Positions 61,428-64,000 of a stretch of DNA of 64,000 bases are shown here, one piece after another. The stretch spans positions 1 to 64,000 of the forward strand of contig SVBD01000001.1 in the NCBI GenBank assembly GCA_015059045.1, read 5' to 3'. A program made the translations under genes and the position numbers. Source of the stretch: Erysipelotrichaceae bacterium (GTDB lineage: Bacteria > Bacillota_I > Bacilli_A > RFN20 > CAG-449). Under the pieces are notes generated by a model. That model had not been told where the DNA came from. It did not search any database and was given only the letters and a program-made list of their open reading frames with translations. The first letter of the stretch is position 1. The number at the start of each line of letters is the position of its first letter.

Positions 61428-62071
61428 TAATTTTTGATATGGATGGAACAATCCTAGATAATGAAGAATTTACAATTTCCTCAAAAGTGATTGAAGGTAA
61501 GAAATTAGGTTATAACATAAGTGAAGATATTGCTAAAAATACTTTAGGAATGTCAACAAAGAAATCTAAAGAATATTTTGCTTCAATTTATGGAGATGAT
61601 TTCCCATATGACTATTTTAGACAAAAAAGATTTGACTATATTTTTGATGATATTAAAAAAAGTGGGATTAAATATAAAAAAGGGACTTTAGAATTATTAA
61701 ATTATCTTAAAGAAAATAATTATTTAATAGCCCTTTGTACTTCTTCAACAATAAAATATATCAATGAATATAAGAAGTATACATCAATATTTGATATGTT
61801 TGATGTAATTATTACAGGTGAACAAATTAAAAATGGTAAACCTAATCCAGAAATATTTAATAAAGCTATGGAAATATTAAATGTTAAACCTCAAGAAACA
61901 CTAGTTATTGAAGATTCTAATAATGGAATTCTAGCGGGTATAAATTCTAATAGCGATGTAATTATGATTCCTGATTTAGTAGGACCTAATGATGAAGTTA
62001 AGAAACATCAAATAAAGATTTTTAATTCTTTATTAGATGTAATAGAATATATACATAATTTAAAAAAATAG
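61415..62071 (+). CDS. HAD-IA phosphatase (beta-phosphoglucomutase-like)
   Basis: A 218-residue HAD-IA enzyme with full motif I FDMDGTILDNEEF (D7, D9), motif II CTSS, NGKPNPEIFNKA and motif IV LVIEDSNNGILAG. The cap domain lies at about 17-90. This pattern fits sugar phosphatases and beta-phosphoglucomutases; the substrate is not defined. Overlap with the preceding HAD gene suggests translational coupling. Confidence 0.9.
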   Translation: MLRLVIFDMDGTILDNEEFTISSKVIEGKKLGYNISEDIAKNTLGMSTKKSKEYFASIYGDDFPYDYFRQKRFDYIFDDIKKSGIKYKKGTLELLNYLKENNYLIALCTSSTIKYINEYKKYTSIFDMFDVIITGEQIKNGKPNPEIFNKAMEILNVKPQETLVIEDSNNGILAGINSNSDVIMIPDLVGPNDEVKKHQIKIFNSLLDVIEYIHNLKK

Positions 62072-62081
62072 GAGAATAAAT

Positions 62082-62582
62082 ATGGTAATTATTAATGTAA
62101 AAGATTTTGGTAAAATTAAAGTTGAATTAGACTATGATAATGCAAAAAATACCTGCGCTAACTTTGTTAGTTTGGCAAGAAGTGGATTCTATAATGGATT
62201 AACTTTCCATCGTATTATTCGTGGTTTTATGATTCAAGGCGGAGATCCAAAAGGTAATGGAACTGGTGGACCAGGTTATGGAATCAAAGGTGAATTCAAA
62301 ATTAATGGATATGATAATAAAATAAGTCACGAAAGAGGAGTTATATCAATGGCTAGAGCAATGCATCCTGATTCAGCGGGAAGCCAATTCTTTATCATGC
62401 ATAAAGATGGAACATACTTAGATGGTCAATATGCCGGATTTGGTAAAGTAGTTGAAGGTATTGAAGTAGTTGATCAAATTGCAAAAGTTAGAACTACTCC
62501 AAGTGATAAACCTTATGAAGCAGTAGTTATTGAATCAATTGAAGTTATTGATGAACCAGTATTAGAGGTTGAAAAAATTTAA
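62082..62582 (+). CDS. Cyclophilin-type peptidyl-prolyl isomerase
   Basis: A 166-residue cytoplasmic cyclophilin that speeds proline isomerisation. Recognised from FHRIIRGFMIQGGDPKGNGT (catalytic Arg in FHR), HERGVISMARAMHPDSAGSQ and FGKVVEGIEVVDQI. AGGAG precedes the ATG. Short C-terminal acidic tail. No signal peptide. Confidence 0.95.
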   Translation: MVIINVKDFGKIKVELDYDNAKNTCANFVSLARSGFYNGLTFHRIIRGFMIQGGDPKGNGTGGPGYGIKGEFKINGYDNKISHERGVISMARAMHPDSAGSQFFIMHKDGTYLDGQYAGFGKVVEGIEVVDQIAKVRTTPSDKPYEAVVIESIEVIDEPVLEVEKI

Positions 62583-62588
62583 TTTATT

Positions 62589-64000
62589 ATGAATAAAGAA
62601 ATTGTTTTATCTGTACATGGATTAGTTGATTTTCTTTTAAGAAGAGGCGATATTGACAATCGAATCTATAATTCTAATGCGATGAGTGAAGGCACTAGAA
62701 TTCATTTAAGATATCAACAAATTCAATCCGGAGAATATTTAAAGGAACAATATTTAGAAACTAAACTAGATATTGATGATTTTACTTTTGTCTTATCAGG
62801 TAGAGCAGATGGAATAATTGTTAATGAAGATAAAGTAATTATTGATGAAATTAAGTCAACTGTTAGTGACTTAGATAAATTCTATGAGGAACAAAAAGAA
62901 TGGCATCTAGGTCAAGCAAAAGTTTATGCCTATATGTATTTGAAGATGAATAATCTAAAGAAATGTGGTGTTAGGTTAACTTATATTTCTCAATTAGATT
63001 TTTCAGATAAATTAATTCTAAATTTCACTTATTCATTTGAAGAATTAGAAGAATTTATCGTTGATTTATGTAAAAAATACTTGGTATTTTATACTTCTCT
63101 TTATAAACATAAATTATTAAAGAAGCATACTGCAGAAGAATTGTCTTTCCCATTTGAAAATTATCGTCCAGGACAAAGAGATTTAGCTAAATATGTTTAT
63201 GGAGCTATTTTAAATAATGAATCAGTATTTATAGAAGCGCCTACAGGAATTGGTAAAACTATGTCTACTTTATTTCCTTCAGTAAAAGCTTTTTCTTCAC
63301 TTGATATCGATAAAATATTTTATCTATCTGCTAAAAATGTAGCAAAAAATGTTGCTTTTGATGCTTGCAAATTGTTAATTAAAAAAGGATTAGTAATTAG
63401 GGCTATTAAACTTTCCTCAAAAGAAAAATTATGCCGTTGTGATTCTAGAAAATGTAATCCAGATGAATGTCCTTTTACTAAAGGTTATTACGATAAATTA
63501 ATGTCTGTTATCAGTGAAACTATCAAAAAATATGATGCTATTGATGAAAATATCGTTAATCAAATTGCTGATGAACAATTAATGTGTCCTTTTGAATTAC
63601 AGTTAGATTTAAGTTTATATTGTGATGTAATTATTTGTGATTACAATTATCTATTTGATCCATTAGTATATTTAAAAAGATTTTTTGAACAAGAAATTAC
63701 ACCATATGTAGCTTTAATTGATGAAGCTCATAACCTTGTTGATCGATCTAGAGATATGTATTCGGCAACGATAGATAATAATATGTTAAAGAATCTTCGT
63801 CATGAATTTAAAAGATTTAAAGCTTTATCTTTTAAAAAGTCATTAAGAAAATTAATTAACTATATAGATGAACAAAAAGAGAATATAGATGAAGAATATA
63901 TTAGAGTTGAAGAAAATTTTGATTCAAAATTCTATTCTTTAGTAGAGAATGCATTTAAAAACTTCCAAGATATTATGAAAAACTTTCCAGAATATACAAC
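62589..64000 (+). CDS. DinG/Rad3-family helicase with N-terminal nuclease-like domain (runs off the window)
   Basis: The first 470 codons of a longer gene. Residues about 1-170 look like a PD-(D/E)XK (Cas4/RecB-like) nuclease domain: GRADGIIVNEDK, then VIIDEIKST and a later QAKVYAYMYL. Then comes an XPD/DinG helicase: RPGQRDLAKYVYGAI, Walker A EAPTGIGKTMST, an iron-sulfur cluster region with CRCDSRKCNPDECPFTKGYY and MCPFELQLDLS, CDVIICDYNYLFDP and the DEAH box. Likely a DNA repair helicase. No strong ribosome site; starts seven bases after the cyclophilin stop, so it is in the same operon. The C-terminal helicase half is outside. Confidence 0.87.
   Translation, partial: MNKEIVLSVHGLVDFLLRRGDIDNRIYNSNAMSEGTRIHLRYQQIQSGEYLKEQYLETKLDIDDFTFVLSGRADGIIVNEDKVIIDEIKSTVSDLDKFYEEQKEWHLGQAKVYAYMYLKMNNLKKCGVRLTYISQLDFSDKLILNFTYSFEELEEFIVDLCKKYLVFYTSLYKHKLLKKHTAEELSFPFENYRPGQRDLAKYVYGAILNNESVFIEAPTGIGKTMSTLFPSVKAFSSLDIDKIFYLSAKNVAKNVAFDACKLLIKKGLVIRAIKLSSKEKLCRCDSRKCNPDECPFTKGYYDKLMSVISETIKKYDAIDENIVNQIADEQLMCPFELQLDLSLYCDVIICDYNYLFDPLVYLKRFFEQEITPYVALIDEAHNLVDRSRDMYSATIDNNMLKNLRHEFKRFKALSFKKSLRKLINYIDEQKENIDEEYIRVEENFDSKFYSLVENAFKNFQDIMKNFPEYT

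Noticed and set aside
1-64000. Mycoplasma-type code with TGA as Trp
   Set aside because: Intact genes end with TGA (for example mutS2 and the murC-like gene) and Trp is encoded by TGG throughout.

Overview
This is a 64 kb stretch of a very AT-rich bacterial chromosome. It uses strong Shine-Dalgarno sites, sigma-A-like promoters (TTGACA/TATAAT), U-tailed hairpin terminators, a T-box leader, CIRCE heat-shock operators, RNase HIII and MutS2. Together these point to Bacillota, most likely an uncultured gut or anaerobic member of the Bacilli / Erysipelotrichia-Mollicutes neighbourhood. TGA is used as a stop (for example at the mutS2-uvrC overlap), so the code is standard. The lineage is inferred from gene content and style; no 16S rRNA gene is present.

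Layout. 0-5 kb: iron and metal uptake (DtxR-family repressor divergent from feoA-feoB-small Cys protein, then a ZIP transporter). 4-7 kb: small membrane proteins and a PTS EIIC-like permease. 7-15 kb: HrcA-type clpB, a divergent MurC, nicotinate phosphoribosyltransferase, a membrane-anchored GH5 glucanase and acetate kinase. 15-20 kb: glycogen branching enzyme and phosphorylase. 20-23 kb: DUF523, a YgjP-type peptidase, a SpoU methylase and a hydrolase. 23-25.5 kb: a large repeat-rich surface lipoprotein with BspA-type leucine-rich repeats. 25.5-30 kb: T-box-ileS-lspA-rluD. 30-31.5 kb: an unknown four-helix membrane protein. 31.5-38.6 kb: rnhC, mutS2-uvrC, a lone GerE-like HTH, a MurI-like racemase and a GerMN protein. 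38.7 kb: tRNA-Arg(UCU). 38.9-58 kb: an energy-conservation island. 58-64 kb: M6-like protease lipoprotein, LytTR regulator, two HAD phosphatases, a cyclophilin and the start of a DinG-type helicase.

The main functional unit is 38.9-58 kb. A leftward Rnf operon (C, D fused to a second G-like domain, G, E, A, a small Cys-rich membrane protein and a very short B) is followed by an FMN transferase (ApbE) lipoprotein, a NusG-II protein and a Gx-type membrane protein. Two related lipoproteins with candidate flavinylation sites converge on it. This set resembles the flavin-based extracellular electron transfer genes of Listeria (FmnB, EetA, EetB, PplA) joined to Rnf. Diverging from rnfC is a ten-gene Mrp/Mbh-type antiporter operon with four NuoL/M/N-like subunits and no hydrogenase or quinone module. 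The cell would thus couple ferredoxin/NADH electron flow, covalent flavins and Na+/H+ exchange from one intergenic region.

The most striking regulatory find is a pair of near-identical promoters at 23163 and 30245. Each has a run of 10 or 11 G inside the -35/-10 spacer, giving 19 and 20 bp spacers, which is the layout of slipped-strand phase-variable promoters. One drives the repeat lipoprotein and the other the unknown membrane protein. Three decayed genes (DUF4143 ATPase, IS1182-type transposase, Rpn-type nuclease) lie in intergenic gaps.
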